Assembly: GCA_012270805.1 (NCBI GenBank)
Contig: JAAXHR010000166.1
Location: 1-13,681 of the forward strand
Direction: 5' to 3'
DNA length: 13,681 bases
From: Dehalococcoidia bacterium
GTDB lineage: Bacteria; Chloroflexota; Dehalococcoidia; Lucifugimonadales; Lucifugimonadaceae
The notes under the pieces are model-generated. The model did no database searches, was not told the DNA's origin, and saw only the letters and a program-made list of their open reading frames with translations. Positions 13,289 to 13,681 of this stretch are shown in pieces. The position numbers and the translations under genes are program-made. Numbering within the stretch: position 1 is the stretch's first letter; each line of letters begins with the position of its first letter.

Positions 13289-13681
13289 ATGCAATATCAA
13301 TTTACTAGGCAACTGGCGAATGCCAGGGGCCTGCTGATCATCTGTCTGTTGACAGCGGTTGTGATAGTCGCTTGTAGCAGCGGTGAAGAGCCCCAACAGC
13401 CAGCAACCGCGCAACCTGCGGCACAAGCCGAGAAAGCAGCGCCAGGGGAAGCTGGCCCGCTCTCGGGCGAGATCGTAATCGACGGTTCGTCCACGGTGTA
13501 CCCGGTCACAGTGGCGGCGGCCGAAGACTTCCGCAAAGAGTACCCCCAAGTCCAGATCCCGGTCGGCATCTCCGGCACAGGCGGCGGCTTCATGAAGTTC
13601 ACGGCTGGCGAAACTGTAATCTCTGATGCCTCGCGACCGATCAAGGACTCTGAGCGCGAACTCGCGACTCAGAACGGCATC
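13289..13681 (+). CDS. pstS: Phosphate ABC transporter substrate-binding protein PstS (5' part, runs off window)
   Basis: PstS captures phosphate outside the cell for the PstCAB importer, which also signals phosphate state to PhoR through PhoU. The 131 codons present show a signal peptide with hydrophobic core LLIICLLTAVVIVAC, with Cys29 as lipidated residue. An Ala/Pro/Gln/Glu linker of about 30 residues follows, then the mature domain: GEIVIDGSSTVYPVT (phosphate-binding GSSTV), DFRKEYPQVQIPVGISGTGGGF and SDASRPIKDSE, all hallmarks of PstS. The frame is intact to the right edge, so the gene is cut by the window and not broken. AGGAG at 13272-13276 lies 12 nt before the ATG, somewhat far. It follows the LRR gene after a 460-bp gap that has room for its own promoter. 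The phoBR-like genes upstream make Pho control likely (inference). Confidence 0.92.
   Translation, partial: MQYQFTRQLANARGLLIICLLTAVVIVACSSGEEPQQPATAQPAAQAEKAAPGEAGPLSGEIVIDGSSTVYPVTVAAAEDFRKEYPQVQIPVGISGTGGGFMKFTAGETVISDASRPIKDSERELATQNGI

Overview
The window looks like a chromosomal stretch from a bacterium of moderately high GC content, most likely a Chloroflexota member (SAR202/Dehalococcoidia-like). This is inferred from style, not from a marker gene: a SufU-type Fe-S scaffold, lipoproteins with long Pro/Thr linkers, frequent TTG/GTG starts, and a secreted leucine-rich-repeat protein with a C-terminal PDTGG-hydrophobic-basic tail. No rRNA, tRNA, CRISPR array, transposase or phage gene was seen.

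Left part (1-4549): the end of a Fe-S cluster operon (sufU) converges on a minus-strand pair, an NAD-dependent sugar-nucleotide epimerase followed with overlap by a family-5 peptide-type solute-binding lipoprotein. Divergent from this pair is an NMT1/THI5-like binding-protein gene without an export signal. Middle (4550-6777): an intergenic region with two GC-rich hairpins, a small protein with four CxxC pairs, a membrane-anchored Cu/Zn-superoxide-dismutase-like protein that has lost two copper ligands but kept the zinc site, and a histidine phosphatase. A 36-bp interrupted palindrome lies in the divergent region next to the phosphatase.

Right part (6778-13681): a Gfo/Idh/MocA oxidoreductase, an OmpR/PhoB-type response regulator and a PhoR-like histidine kinase form a tight plus-strand run. 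They are followed by an 883-codon surface LRR protein and the start of a PstS phosphate-binding lipoprotein, which runs off the window. The order regulator-kinase-LRR-PstS suggests a phosphate-response locus with an LRR surface protein inserted in it. A Pho-box-like sequence and a tandem 8-bp repeat sit upstream of the LRR gene.

The most unusual points are the copper-ligand-deficient SOD-like protein, the LRR gene with near-identical 72-bp units and an ambiguous translation start, its position between phoBR-like genes and pstS, and a family of CTCTCCC/GGGAGAG hairpins in the intergenic gaps. I see no clear wholly new multi-gene system. The LRR-within-Pho-locus arrangement is the best candidate for follow-up.
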